Assembly (NCBI GenBank): GCA_020466095.1 | Contig: CM035806.1 | Span: forward strand, 18,454,724 to 18,518,723 | DNA length: 64,000 nucleotides | DNA from: Chlorops oryzae | Taxonomy: Eukaryota; Arthropoda; Insecta; Diptera; Chloropidae | Reading direction: 5' to 3' | Notes under the pieces: model-generated | Told to the model about the DNA's origin: nothing | Seen by the model: only the letters and a program-made list of their open reading frames with translations | The model's database searches: none | Part shown: piece by piece, positions 1 to 10,373 of the stretch | How positions within the stretch are numbered: the stretch's first letter is position 1 | Layout: each line of letters starts with the position of its first letter | Translations under genes and position numbers: made by a program

Positions 1-179
1 CCGCGACAAAAACCGCCAAATTTAAATACGGACGTTCAATAGGTTCGTCCGTCATGTTACGTTGCGATACGTTTTGACTGGCGCCAAATACATATTTCTC
101 AAATACTCTGTTGAATCAGCTGACGCCTCACGATACGATACGATACGACTGTTTCCAGCTTAAATGGCTCTATTCTCTA

Positions 180-545
180 GAGAATAAACTAAATTTTCTT
201 TACTAAACACTTTGGCTTACTTTCGCTCCTTCAAGGCATACGCTAATTACAAGTAATCGAAATCACAGGGTTGCATTTGAAACGGTAGCATGAATTCATT
301 TTACTTCACAATATTAATGAGCATGGTCATTCCTTGGCCGAAGTAAATCGTAAGCAGCTGTGCCGCAATGAACTGCAATTCATAGTGCACTTTTTACAAT
401 GAAAATTATACATATGTACATATGAATATCTTTCATTAAGTTTGAGTCGGCAAGTCATCGGAAACTCACCTCTGATTTCCTTTCTTCAAAAGAATGAGCT
501 CTTCCTTCGCTTTTACTTTAATCAGCGTAGAGCCTCTAACAGTAT
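180..545 (-). repeat. Dispersed repeat, copy 1 (partner at 15375-15580)
   Basis: Read on the minus strand, this stretch matches 15375-15580 in two blocks: one around the words GAAGAAAGGAAATCAGAG (about 460-545) and one around AAATGCAACCCTGTGA and GATTACTTGTAAT (about 195-285). About 150 bp between the blocks (290-430) has no counterpart in the other copy. No ends or target duplications could be fixed, so the class is unknown. A CAGTATTCCCTGGATATA word at 539-560 resembles the terminus of the MITEs at 6026 and 8106 and may be a fragment. Confidence 0.5.
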
Positions 546-1712
546 TCCCTGGATATAGGCCCCTAATATGGTTTCATTCTTTTCTATTTTAAAGCCAATC
601 TTGAATCAAGCGGAAAATATTTCTTGGCATACCTATGATGCATCTACCAATTTCAATTGATAATTCTACCAATGTGGCATCACTGCTGGCAACTGTTATT
701 GAAAATTTGTTATTTTCTGTTCAGTCGAATTCGGGCAGGCATTCGTATGGTTTACTCATAAGCGCTTAAAATTAGCGCGCTGCAAATTAGCATAGAAAAT
801 TCATAATCGTAAATCAGAATGGTTAAGAATAATTTATGAATATTTTTGACGAAAAAAAAAAAAAAAAAAAAATTTGAAAAAATAGAAAATAAAAAAACCA
901 AAAAATTCTCAGCGTGTGCAATCACCACACCTTCAGTTATCATTCGCAGTTTGGTTTTTTTTTTTTTTTTGTTTTTGAATGGACGGATCTGCTTTCATTG
1001 CAATTCAAAAAGTGATAAAGTGGGAGATAGATAGAAAGAGTGGTTCGTGAGCGAATGAAAGAGAGTAAGAAGGGGAAGAATCGGAAGAACAACAAGAAGA
1101 AGAAGAAGAAGAAGAAGAGGAGGAGCTCTACTGAGTGTGCGTTCTGTGTTAAGGAAACAGCTGTGTTTAATGTTGGTGAGTCGTTTCATCTGCATAAGAA
1201 TTTATTTTCGTTTTATCAGAATTAACTTTGACATGTAAATTGTGTGAATGCGCATAAATTGGATTTTGTTATTTTCATTTTCATTGGAATTGAAATGGAA
1301 TCTTATTTGAGTTATTTTCGCTGTTCGTTTTTTAAATTGATTTATTTATTTATTTATTTTATTTAAGAAAAGTTTTTTGTTGGTGCTGCGAATGATCTTG
1401 GTGGAGCGGAATTTTTGCCGCTTGGCTAAATGGGCGCTGTTATCTTAAATATATTCTAAACTCGCGTGAGATTTTATACTTACAATGAAAGACGAAATAA
1501 AATGCAAAAATAAATGCATGAATGAGTGAAATGCATAAATGAGTGTTATGTTTATTTATTTATTTAATTTTTTGTTTATTTATTTTATTGTTATTATTAT
1601 TTTAATTATTATTAGTATCTATTATTATTATTTTTATTTTATTATTATTATTACTAATTTTATTTATTTATTATTGTGATTATAATTAGTATTTATTTTA
1701 TTTGTCATAATC
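546..1712. other. No gene; AT-rich DNA with simple repeats
   Basis: I see no coding signal. The stretch holds an A run (851-870), a T run (955-970), an (AAG)n tract at 1083-1119, and a (TTTA)/(ATT)-rich zone at 1545-1700. The short open frames here are translations of these tracts. Confidence 0.6.
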
Positions 1713-1970
1713 AAGGCTCGGATTTTGTTGCTTTTTATAAATTTAAAGCATACTTTGTGGTGCAAAAATATTTCTTACCAACATTTTGCGAATAAGTTTA
1801 GCGAAGTTGAACTTCAAACCGCCTTTCTAACTTCAAAAAAAAATTGATATTGAAGTTAAAAATCGATTTGAATCTTAACTTTATGTGAGTTGAACAAAAG
1901 TTTTACTCCATTTATAAAATAAATTATAAAATTTTATAATAATTTATAAAAGCAACAAAATCCGGGCTTT
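1713..1970. mobile_element. 258 bp MITE with ~31 bp terminal inverted repeats
   Basis: The left end reads AAGGCTCGGATTTTGTTGC and the reverse complement of the right end reads AAAGCCCGGATTTTGTTGC. Similarity continues through TTTTATAAATT, about 31 bp in all. The interior is AT-rich and non-coding. I could not identify a target-site duplication, so the superfamily is open. Confidence 0.6.
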
Positions 1971-2302
1971 TATTTATTTTCTTTTTAGTACATATCATTC
2001 GTTCATTAATTTATTCAATCACGAAGTTTTGTATCCGAAAAGTGCCTTCCACAAAATGCACATATTTTTTTAGAAATATTTTTTACGAAAGTAATCAAAT
2101 CGTTTAATTAACCCTATATTGCATACAAAGCCATATAGGGTTTCTGACAACAACAACAAAAAAAAATTATTTGTTGATGGAAAACGATTTTTAATTATTT
2201 TTTAAGCCTTAATCAAACAATTTAGTGCGGGGAAAATTTGTTTGCACCTTTTTTGATGTATCATGCAGTAAATTGCTAATAAGCGAACAAAATTTTTCCC
2301 AT

Positions 2303-2369
2303 TTATTCAATGTTTCATGCAGAAAAATGTTAATAAAACCATTGAACACAAAAAAAAAAAAAAAATTAT
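2303..2369 (+). repeat. Host direct repeat, left copy (right copy 5084-5145)
   Basis: The words ATTCAATGTTTCATGCAG and GTTAATAAAACCATTGAA, followed by an A run, recur almost identically just beyond the right end of the 2.7 kb nested block, at 5084-5145. The simplest reading is a host tandem duplication of about 65 bp, with the MITE at 2372 landing on a TA at the start of the second unit. A weaker third relative lies at 2255-2290. Confidence 0.6.
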
Positions 2370-2601
2370 TACAGTCGAATCTGGATATAGTGAATTAATT
2401 TTTGCACATCCTCTTGATTGTATCAAGATTGTTCGTATTAGCGAGATTGAATGTTTTGTTCATTATTTACAGGCCCGTAGAGAGAAATTCGGGGCCCGGA
2501 GGATTTTTTCGGGGGCCCCTCACAAAAATGTACGACCAAATAAAAAAAAAGTCCCATGCCAATTGTGGGAAAATCTCCCTTTTCTATCCCCCTCTCTTAA
2601 G

Positions 2602-4161
2602 TAGTGATGTAACGAAAATTCGCATTCGCGAATATTCGCATGTTTTTTTCACATTCGCATTCGCATTCGCAAAATGTTGCGAATATTTTGCGAATATATA
2701 ATTAGCAGAAAATTGACCAAAAATGTAAACTTTAATCGATTTTTTAAATTTAAATTTAAATGCCAATATTTTAGCATTTAAAGAATTTTTTATGTGCTAC
2801 CGTTACACAGATATTGCACTTAAAATCTGCTCTCTCACACACACTTGCATTTTCAATTTTGCCGATCCCTGAATTAAACGCATTTGGAATGCCTTTAAGT
2901 TCCTTCACATAAATTTGCATACAAGAACGACCGTCTGAGGGCTGCTAAACGAAAAAACGACAATAACATTGCGTATTGCGCAGGGGCGTTATGTTTGCAC
3001 GAAATCGTCGGATTAGTTTTGTTGTTGTCATGTGACTGTTTTTTTTAACACTTTGAAATTTAACATCGAAATGTGTAATTTCTTTTACTTATGAATGAAT
3101 TATTTTTTTTCCAAAGTTGGTGCGCTATATAAATAAACAAGTAAGGGTGTTATAGTCAGGCGAGCCTGACAAAAGAATACCCGACACAGACACTTATGTT
3201 CGAATAATTTTTAATATCAGGAGTTGTTTAAGGCCATTAGGGGCCCAATATACAGACTTTTGTTTAATTTCTTTATAAAAACCGCCCATTTGCCACGCCC
3301 AATTTTTCAATTTTTTTGGGATTCTAATCGGACCCCTATATATACGCTTAAATTCTAAGTTTCATTGAAATATTTCAATAAAGTCCGCTTTTGAGGCATT
3401 TTTGGGATTTTTGTGACAGACCCTAGTACTAGAGGTACCCTTAATAATGGTTCTATCGAAAAAATTTTTGGGAAGGACGATACTGGCTATCAAGGAAGCA
3501 TACGTGCCAACTTTCGTTCAAGTCCCATTTGTATTTCGGGTGTAGGAGACAATTTTCGAAAAACGCCCTTATGCCACGCCCACTTTTCAAATTTTTTGAA
3601 ATCATATTACTTGCGTTTAAACATGTTCAAATACCAAGTTTCATCAAAATATCTTGAAAAACTCAGGTTTTAGAGCAGTTTTTGTGATTTTCATAACAGA
3701 CCCTAGTACTGGAGGTACCCCTAAAAATGGTCCGATCGGGTCCATTCTCGAACTTGTTCTTACTCATGTCCCCGTGAGCACGCATACCAAATTTTGTCAA
3801 GATAGCTCAACTCCTTCGATAAGATAACTGTATACAGACAGACAGACAGACGGACAGACAGACGGACAGACAGACGGACGGACATGTCTAAATCGAATCT
3901 CCTGGTGACGCTGATCATTTCTATATACATTTTGTATGGTCTATCTCGACTGGTTATGGGTGTTACACACAACCCAACAAACGCAATATACCCTCGACAC
4001 AGAGTGTGTCGGGTATAATGAATTGATTTGGTGATGTGTGCCAAATTTGAGATATAGATTCAAAAACTGAATATTCGCATTCGCATTCGCATTCGCGAAT
4101 ATGAGTAGGCATTCGCATTCGCATTCGCGAATGCTATAATTTGACATTCGTTACATCACTA
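2602..4161. mobile_element. hAT-type non-autonomous element (1560 bp), nested
   Basis: The ends are inverted repeats of TAGTGATGTAACGAA, followed by clusters of CGCATTCG/CGAATGCG words. An exact 8 bp duplication, CTCTTAAG, lies at 2594-2601 and 4162-4169. The intact MITE copy at 12180 holds a single CTCTTAAG at the matching point, which proves the insertion. An 8 bp duplication and a TAG start are typical of hAT elements. There is no transposase frame. A Helentron-like element occupies 3141-4018 inside it. Confidence 0.85.
3141..4018 (-). mobile_element. Helentron / mini-me-like repeat with (GTCY)n
   Basis: The element begins GTAAGGGTGTTATAGTCAGG and ends ACACAGAGTGTGTCGGGTATA. It contains a GACA/GACGGACA tract (3835-3883) next to ATGTCTAAATCGAATCTCC. 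Close relatives lie at 14104, 31190, 47747 and 63318. A (GTCY)n tract beside a conserved core is the known signature of dipteran mini-me/DINE-like elements. No Rep/helicase coding is present. It sits inside the hAT element at 2602-4161. Confidence 0.6.
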
Positions 4162-4255
4162 CTCTTAAGGCCTGATTATTTAGAAAAGTCCCTGTAACAA
4201 AAAAGCGTTCACTATTTCCAGCTCTTCATTATTTCAGGGATTCATTATCTACATA

Positions 4256-4586
4256 CACCTAAGTCTGTTTTTACACGGTAGATTGGTTCCAGAAGAAGCC
4301 GTGTAAAAAAAAACCGTGTAAAAAAAGACATTGATCTTTAAGCTAGTGTTCGCAAACTATCGATAGCACTATCGATGGTTTCAGACTTTTTTCTTTCATA
4401 AATACTTTTTTGTGATATGAACATACTTCGCAAAAATTAAATTTGACAAAAAAAATTTAAGTACATAAAATTTCAAATCGTGCTAAATGGAATAAAATCG
4501 TGTAAAAAAATTAAAAATATTCAATTTTCAAACCGTGTTATATCAAAACCGTGTAAAAAAAGACCGTGTAAAAACAGACTTAGGTG
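4256..4586. mobile_element. 331 bp TA MITE, TIR CACCTAAGTCTGTTTTTAC
   Basis: Both ends carry a perfect 24 bp inverted repeat starting CACCTAAGTCTGTTTTTAC. TA flanks both sides (4254-4255, 4587-4588). The interior repeats the word CCGTGTAAAAA several times. It is inserted into the right part of the MITE at 2372. The 12180 copy has uninterrupted sequence at this point. TA duplication is consistent with Tc1/mariner, but the superfamily is not certain. Confidence 0.8.
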
Positions 4587-4604
4587 TATATCTAAATTCT
4601 ACTG

Positions 4605-5081
4605 CCCAGCAGTTATTTGTAACCGATGGTAATGCAAAAAGGAATTCAAAAGGCCAGGCCGATAGCCTCGGAAGCTAGCGCCTCCTATTTTTTAAAGATT
4701 GCGTCTTAATTTATTAAGGCGCAATACACAAATAATAATAATAATAATAATAATTCAAAAAGCGTACTGTTTATGCATTACAGAATCGATTATTTTTAAC
4801 ACGGCGATGTCCTAGCGAATGTAATGCATGCCTATTTGCATTACCAGTTGTACGAAAAGTAATCGAAAATACTTGATTTTGTAATGCATTACCATTTGCA
4901 TTCTCAAGTAATGCTATAGAAGTACATATGTAACGCTTTGCTTTGGAAGTGAACATATTAGGCAACACATTACCTTTTCGATTACCTCTCCACGCAGATT
5001 TGTTCAATTTACTTTGCATTCCTATTTCATCGATGAAAAAATGCATTACTTTGGTAATGCACTTCCTAAATAACTGCTGGG
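4605..5081. mobile_element. CCCAGCAG-ended MITE (477 bp), TG duplication
   Basis: Inverted ends are CCCAGCAGTTATTT. It lies between TG at 4603-4604 and TG at 5082-5083. The first TG is the last two bases of the enclosing MITE and the enclosing TA follows at 5084, so the 2 bp duplication is well supported. The interior repeats GTAATGCA/GCATTAC in both orientations. A short retroposon is inserted at 4652-4751. It shares its terminal pattern with elements at 16526, 20786, 35916, 40196 and 53828. Confidence 0.75.
4652..4751 (+). mobile_element. Short (AAT)n-tailed retroposon, copy 1
   Basis: A 100 bp insertion begins GGCCAGGCCGATAGCCTC and ends with (AAT)n. It is flanked by the 9 bp duplication AATTCAAAA (4643-4651, 4752-4760). 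Just before the tail, 4698-4725 forms a near-perfect stem-loop with 13 bp arms. Copies at 29101 and 60968 have the same start, stem-loop and tail. It is a SINE or an extremely 5'-truncated LINE end. (TAA)n tails are known for I-type LINEs. Confidence 0.75.
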
Positions 5082-5083
5082 TG

Positions 5084-5145
5084 TATTCAATATTTCATGC
5101 AGAAAAGGGTTAATAAAGCCATTGAACTCAAAAAAAAAAAATGAT
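5084..5145 (+). repeat. Host direct repeat, right copy
   Basis: This copy starts TATTCAATATTTCATGCAG and ends in an A run, matching 2303-2360. It marks the far edge of the nested block and shows where host DNA resumes. Confidence 0.6.
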
Positions 5146-5802
5146 ATTACTCCAAATGACCGAATGACCGAATTATTTTCGTCCTTATGCTACCATGATT
5201 TATATTCGAGTTAAGCAATGCTCTTGTGACTTAAATATGACAATCCGTTCATCACTAATTGCATGAATTATCAGCATTAAAACACACAAATTTTTTGCCC
5301 CCGCGGAGATATGCGAACGCATCATAATCCATAATAAGAGTGCAATTCGGTGTCGCAAGTTCACAGTGTTCAGGCAGAGCTGCCAACGTGAGATGTCAAC
5401 ATGTAAAAAATTCAATAGTAATGGATCGTTTCAAGGATTCATCGGGTACCTATAGTAACTTCTTTAGGGCTATTTTTATTTTTTTATTTATTCCGAGCAG
5501 AGCAGCATTTTTTACACGGTGTCGATGGGTGAGCCTACAACTCGAAAGGGAGAGTTCCGTGGTTCAAATCCCACAGAAGGGCGCGAAATAAAAATTGAAA
5601 AATTAATTTGAAATTATAATACTATAAAAAAACTATCGATTTTTTTAAAGCATACGGCTATAAATAGCACTTAAAATACATGACTCTTGTATGGCTTCCT
5701 TCGGCCGTCCATACATTACGTCAACATGTTTTTGACCATTTTAGACCCCCTTTCCCCCCTTATCATCAAGCGTCATCGCCCAGACCCATATGTTTAGGCT
5801 TA
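5146..5802. other. No gene besides the SINE head
   Basis: Ordinary AT-rich sequence lies on either side of the SINE head. A phrase near 5716-5760 (GACCATTTTAGACCCCCT) looks like the edge of some interspersed repeat, but no partner is in the window. Confidence 0.5.
5510..5590 (+). mobile_element. tRNA-derived SINE head, family A copy 1
   Basis: The stretch has an A-box-like GGTGTCGATGGGTGAGC and a B box GTGGTTCAAATCCCAC at tRNA-like spacing. It lacks a 7 bp acceptor stem, so it is not a tRNA gene. The copies at 14348 and 28838 share the ACGGTGTC...GAGC and GAG(A)GTTCC...CAAA(T)CCCAC layout. Pol III internal-promoter function is inferred from the boxes only. Confidence 0.6.
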
Positions 5803-5983
<181 letters not shown>

Positions 5984-6025
5984 CTTGTACATACAATATT
6001 ATTTCTGAGTTTTTTTTGTGGAATA

Positions 6026-6172
6026 CAGTATTTCCCGGATATAAGTTCTTCCCCGCTTATATGCACGCGAATTTTTTTAAATTTGCCTTAAATTCTCATT
6101 CAAGAAGTCTCGCTTATAAGCACTATTTTTCCTACATTTTGCACGGTGCTTACATCCGGGGAGTAGGTACTG
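6026..6172 (+). mobile_element. 147 bp MITE, TIR CAGTATTYCCCGGAT, copy 1
   Basis: Inverted ends resemble CAGTATTCCCCGGATATAAG. Its sequence matches 8106-8246 along the whole length in opposite orientation, including CAAGAAGTCTCGCTTATAAG. TA precedes the left end (6024-6025). The right flank is CA, probably a mutated TA. TA duplication and CAGT ends suggest a pogo/Tigger-type Tc1-mariner MITE. Confidence 0.8.
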
Positions 6173-7015
6173 CACCTATTATTTATTTCGAAACATAGTA
6201 ATTTCCATCAAATATTTCGTTAAAAATCAATGACATATAAAAGAAAATTAAAAAAAAACAAACTCCGCTAAATTTATTTTCATTTAAATTTTCACGCTAA
6301 AATTGCTTAAACTGAAATTTTGGCAACCCTTAGCCATAACTTGCCAACACAATTTGAACTTGAACCCGTTGAAAATAAAGCATTAAAAAAACAACAACAA
6401 CAACAACAACAACGTTGAACTCTTCGGATTGTAAAAATCCAAGCATAAGTCACAAAAGCAACAACAAAATTCAGAAAATTAAGAGGGAAATTAAAAAGAA
6501 AAAACCAAGAAAATAAAAGAAAGGCAAAATACAAAAAAAAAAAAAAAAAAGAACCAGTCCAACAAACTATGTATGATATTAAGGCAGCAGGCTTCTGGTC
6601 TGGCATAAAGACTGAAGGGGGCAAGAGCACGAGCAAAAGAAAAGCAAAATCTTTGAAGGCAAAAAATTAAACGAAAACGAAAAACAAAAAAAAAAAAAAA
6701 AAAACAAACATAAATGACCGTCACATCGAGTAACGTAATACGTACGAATACGAAATATATGCCATGGCATGCCATTCCCCTTCCTCTTTCTCGTTTGCAC
6801 GAACGGTCTTCGTCTTTCTAGCCCCCGCCCCCTTCTAGCACTCCTTGGGTCTTTCGCAATTCTCAGCTCTCAGTTCAATTCAAATTTAGCTCTTTTGCGA
6901 CCAATTGAGCGATATGGCTTTTATGCCCCTTATTTGTGCGTTTTTGGTTTTGTTTTTTCTTTGTTTGTTTTTGTCTTTTCTTTTTGTTCTCGCTCTCGTT
7001 GTTATTATTATTATT

Positions 7016-7046
<31 letters not shown>

Positions 7047-7894
7047 GTATTGCGCTTATAACTTTTTGCTTTTTAAATATTGCTTATTTCTGGAGTTGTT
7101 GTTGTGCAGTGGTTCTTGTTTTTGGTTCCCCCTTTTTGTTGTCTCTGGAATTGAATTTAATAAATCGGAATCGTTCACTCGCTTTTTCACTTACCGGTTC
7201 ACAAATGGGTATGTTGATGTATTTGCTGCTGCTGCTACTGCTGTTGTTGCTGTTGTTGCTGTTGTCTGTTTAACTGCCTCCTCGTCTTCTCTGCGTTTCG
7301 CCCGTGCGCATTCAGCCATGTACGGCTTAAACAAGCGAAATGACAACAACAACAGGAGCAGCAGCAGCAGCAACAAAAATAGCAACAACAACAATGGCAG
7401 CAAGCGTATCAAAAATTATAAGAAATAAATAAACGAAAACGAGAACAAAAAGAAGGAAAAGCTTAAAAGATTACAACAAAATAAAGGCAATTTATTTTGG
7501 CGTGCGAATGAGCGAACAGGTTTTTCTTCGTCGCCTTATTTTATGGATTTGCTGCATTGCCAATAAACACAACAGCTTTAGCAGCAGCAGCAGCAGCAAC
7601 AACAACAACAACAAACGATAGCAGTAGATGCAAAAACGCGACGAAATTGACAAGAAATGCAATCAAAGTTTTTCCGACTTCGATTAGTTTCTTTCTGTCT
7701 CTCTCTCTCTCTCTCTGTCTCAAAATCATAATCCCACTGCTGCTCCCTAGCTATTTTTATTTATGTATTTATTTATTTTTATTTTATTTATTATTTAATA
7801 AAAAAAAAATTCTTTCTAAAGCAGGGCAAGTAACAAAAAGTAAAACCAAAGCTTTAAACACAAGCATTGCGTACAGGCGTCTTCCGGTTAGGGC
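6173..7894. other. No gene; unique DNA with trinucleotide runs
   Basis: CAA/GTT/GCA trinucleotide runs occur at 6391-6413, 7009-7047, 7225-7265, 7340-7400 and 7578-7620, with A runs at 6533-6550 and 6687-6704 and a short (CT)n at 7697-7720. The open frames at 6769-7428 and 7557-8048 are dominated by these runs. Neither shows coding composition outside them. Confidence 0.55.
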
Positions 7895-8074
7895 CAGTGT
7901 TGTCAAAAGTGAAGATTTTTTTTTCAAAATGAAGAATTTTTTCCCATATGGGTACATATATATTTTGATAAATAGTCGAAATTCCATTCAATTCCATAAA
8001 TGCTTTTGCATAAAAATAAATTTTTTTTCGATTTGTCCAAATTTTTAGGAAAGAAAGAAACTCTGGCAACACTG
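7895..8074. mobile_element. 180 bp hAT-type MITE, TIR CAGTGTTGYCA
   Basis: The left end CAGTGTTGTCAAAAG pairs with the right end, which reads CAGTGTTGCCAGAG when reversed. Flanks are GTTAGGGC (7887-7894) and GTTAGAGC (8075-8082), an 8 bp duplication with one mismatch. The interior is A/T-rich and non-coding. Confidence 0.8.
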
Positions 8075-8105
8075 GTTAGAGCTGCGATCGAACACGGAAA
8101 CGTTA

Positions 8106-8246
8106 CAGTATTCCCCGGATGTAAGCACCGTGCAAAATGCACGAAAAATAGTGCTTATAAGCGAGACTTCTTGAATGAGAATTTAAGGCAAATGACAGAA
8201 ATTCGCGTGCATATAAGAGGCGAATGCTTATATCCGGGGAATACTC
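8106..8246 (-). mobile_element. 141 bp MITE, TIR CAGTATTCCCCGGAT, copy 2
   Basis: Same family as 6026-6172 but in the opposite orientation. TA flanks both ends (8104-8105, 8247-8248). The ends read CAGTATTCCCCGGATGTAAG and, reversed, GAGTATTCCCCGGATATAAG. No coding. Confidence 0.85.
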
Positions 8247-8344
8247 TATCGAAAAAAATCGATATTCCTTGGACTGTTGCCAGTTTAGGGTAATATCTCC
8301 AGTAAATTAAAAGACATTTATGATCTTTAGTGGAGTCATTGGGC

Positions 8345-8733
8345 TAGAGCCCGACCGAAGCTTCGTTCAGTTCAGTTTGCCGAACATTCGGCCTAAAAAT
8401 GACCTTCGGCAACACAAAAGGCCGATTATTTAGCCGAATATGATATTTTTCTAAAATACCGCCTATAGCGTCACACACACGATCGACAGTTCTAAAAAGT
8501 GTTTGAGTTTTCTTTTGGTTTGAGGAACATGGGTTCACTATGTAAATGGCCACATCATTCACATATTTTATTTTTCAATCGAAAGATTTATAACTACGTG
8601 AGCCAGTTATACATAAGTACAGCAAAAATCCCTATATGTTCAGTAGTAAAAAAACGATACCTTCGGTCTTCGGCCGTAAGTTTAAGCCAATTGTCGAACT
8701 TGGGCCAAAAATTTCACATTCGGTCGGACTCTA
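8345..8733. mobile_element. 389 bp hAT-type MITE, TIR TAGAGYCCGACCGAA
   Basis: The left end is TAGAGCCCGACCGAAGC and the reversed right end is TAGAGTCCGACCGAATG. The 8 bp flanks are CATTGGGC (8337-8344) and CTTTGGGC (8734-8741), one mismatch. The terminus is nearly that of the 2.3 kb element at 28420-30730 (TAGTGTCCGACCGAAGG), and both carry TTCGGC-rich subterminal words. Confidence 0.8.
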
Positions 8734-8741
8734 CTTTGGGC

Positions 8742-10371
8742 AGAAAAATGGGCAGCGGAATTTTAATGGGACCAAGTTTTTGCTTGTTTTTGTTTTGAGT
8801 CATTCAGGGGAATATTCTCCTAAAAAAAACTGGCAACAGTGATTCAGTGTACTCTCTCGTGGCGGACAATAGACCTACGGCGGGCCAAAAAGCGGGACGT
8901 CTGGCAACGCTGATACATTATGGGCGCAATGATTTTTTCCGAGTCAAAAAAAAAAAAAAAGAGACAAGACCTCAAAAAATATGTCGGACTGTCTTAGAAA
9001 ACAATGGCTCGAATGAGAAAAAAATGTTCGATACATACATATGTACCTATATCGGTACAAGCGACGATAATTTTTCGGTCTTATCACCATCGCGCACGGA
9101 CGCCCTGATTGTGTTTACGGCATCAAAATTGAGAATTTGTTTACTTTGTTTTTTTTTTTTTTTTCGTTTTGCTCCATGTTTTGTTGTTTGTTTATTTTGT
9201 TAAAGAATATTTATGATAATAACGCACGTGTTCCCATTGACTTGGCTTTGAGCCAATTTTCCGTGCTACCTCATTTGCTTGCTTTTTTGTTTTATTTTCT
9301 GTGTTTGCCGTATAGTGTGCTTGAAATTACTTTTTTATTTTTTTTTCATGCATTTTTTTTTATATTTTTTTAATTTTTTGCTATGAGCGGAATTTTGTAA
9401 TCGATCATGAATTATGATGAAAATGAAAAGAAATTTGGTAACGCGATAGTTGCAAGCAGGCCTGACAATTGCATGTGGCAAGGCTGACAATTTATCTGGC
9501 ACTTCCGAAGCCAGTCACACTCGCCAAAACTAGGAACAAGAAACGTATTGAAATTGGGTGCAAATGGAAAGGGTATTCGGGACATTGCCTGCGGCCTCCT
9601 AAGGGGAAGCTCGACAAAAAAAAAAAATCTTAAGAAATTGACTTCTATCATAGATACATACTTCCATCAATTCCATTTGATTTTCGTTTGTGTTTTGTGT
9701 TTTGTCTTTTTCTTTTGTTTTTCGCCTTTTACCATCGAATCGCTCTCTAAGGTAACTAGCCAAGCCAAACAAGTCCTCACAATTGACTACTACACTAGAT
9801 TTAATCTTGCACCACATCAACTTGATGTAATGATTCCCCGCCACGCCAAACCCTCCGTCGCCCTGCTGCAAGTCTGGTTTGCCATTTCGCAGTTACTGAT
9901 TTCTATGGTCAAATTACAGAATCTCGCAATTCACGTTCGGTTTATGGTTTCGGTTTCGGTTTTGGGGGGCTGCTGTCCCAGCTGCTGTCGATACTTTGTG
10001 CTCTGAAGTGTATTTATGGTTTCAAGTTGAGTTTAGTTGAGCTTTAAAGTTTTTGTTCCGAAATTTTCTTGTTTAATTCTTCTTCGTCTTCGTCTTCTGT
10101 TTCTTTTTCTTTTTGGTTTCTATTTATATTTTCTTTTTGGCTCTTTTCTCGTTTTTAGTTAGCTGTCAGTTTCAGCGCTTTTAATTCTTTGGCGTGTTTT
10201 GTTGTTGTTGCTCATTATGTTGCTGTAATTTTGTACTTTGTTCCTAAATTGGGTGGTCGTCCGTCCGTCCGCTCGTTTGTTCCCTCATGATGGGCAAAAT
10301 CGTGTAATTACATCGATAGAAAATTGGTAATGAATCGATTGATCAACGAAGCGGTACGAGCGAGCTGCAAA
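8742..10371. other. No gene recognised; unique DNA
   Basis: Two short GGCAAC-containing phrases (8831-8845, 8900-8915) resemble hAT ends but do not pair. T-rich homopolymers follow at 9149-9164 and 9330-9375. An open frame at 9548-10006 has no domain I can name and is mostly low-complexity in the middle. Nothing else is supported. Confidence 0.5.
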
Positions 10372-10373
10372 TA

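Larger units (their letters stand above)
2372..5083. mobile_element. Pogo-like TA MITE expanded by nested insertions
   Basis: The left terminus CAGTCGAATCTGGATATAG and the right terminus ending TTCTACTG match the intact 350 bp copy at 12180-12529. In that copy the same ends are flanked by TA. Here TA lies at 2370-2371 and at 5084-5085. The copy is interrupted at 2602-4161, 4256-4586 and 4605-5081. Removing those blocks and their duplications restores continuity with the intact copy. TA target duplications and CAGT ends suggest a pogo/Tigger or other Tc1-mariner family. No transposase is present. Confidence 0.8.

Noticed and set aside
2118..2152. Short palindrome (ACCCTATATTG...CATATAGGGT) as an element end or terminator
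   Set aside because: It is isolated, imperfect and without partner or duplication. It can arise by chance in AT-rich DNA.
6769..7428. 219-codon frame with Asn/Ser-rich end
   Set aside because: The frame depends on GTT, GCT and CAA runs. Composition between the runs is not coding-like and no splice or start context stands out.
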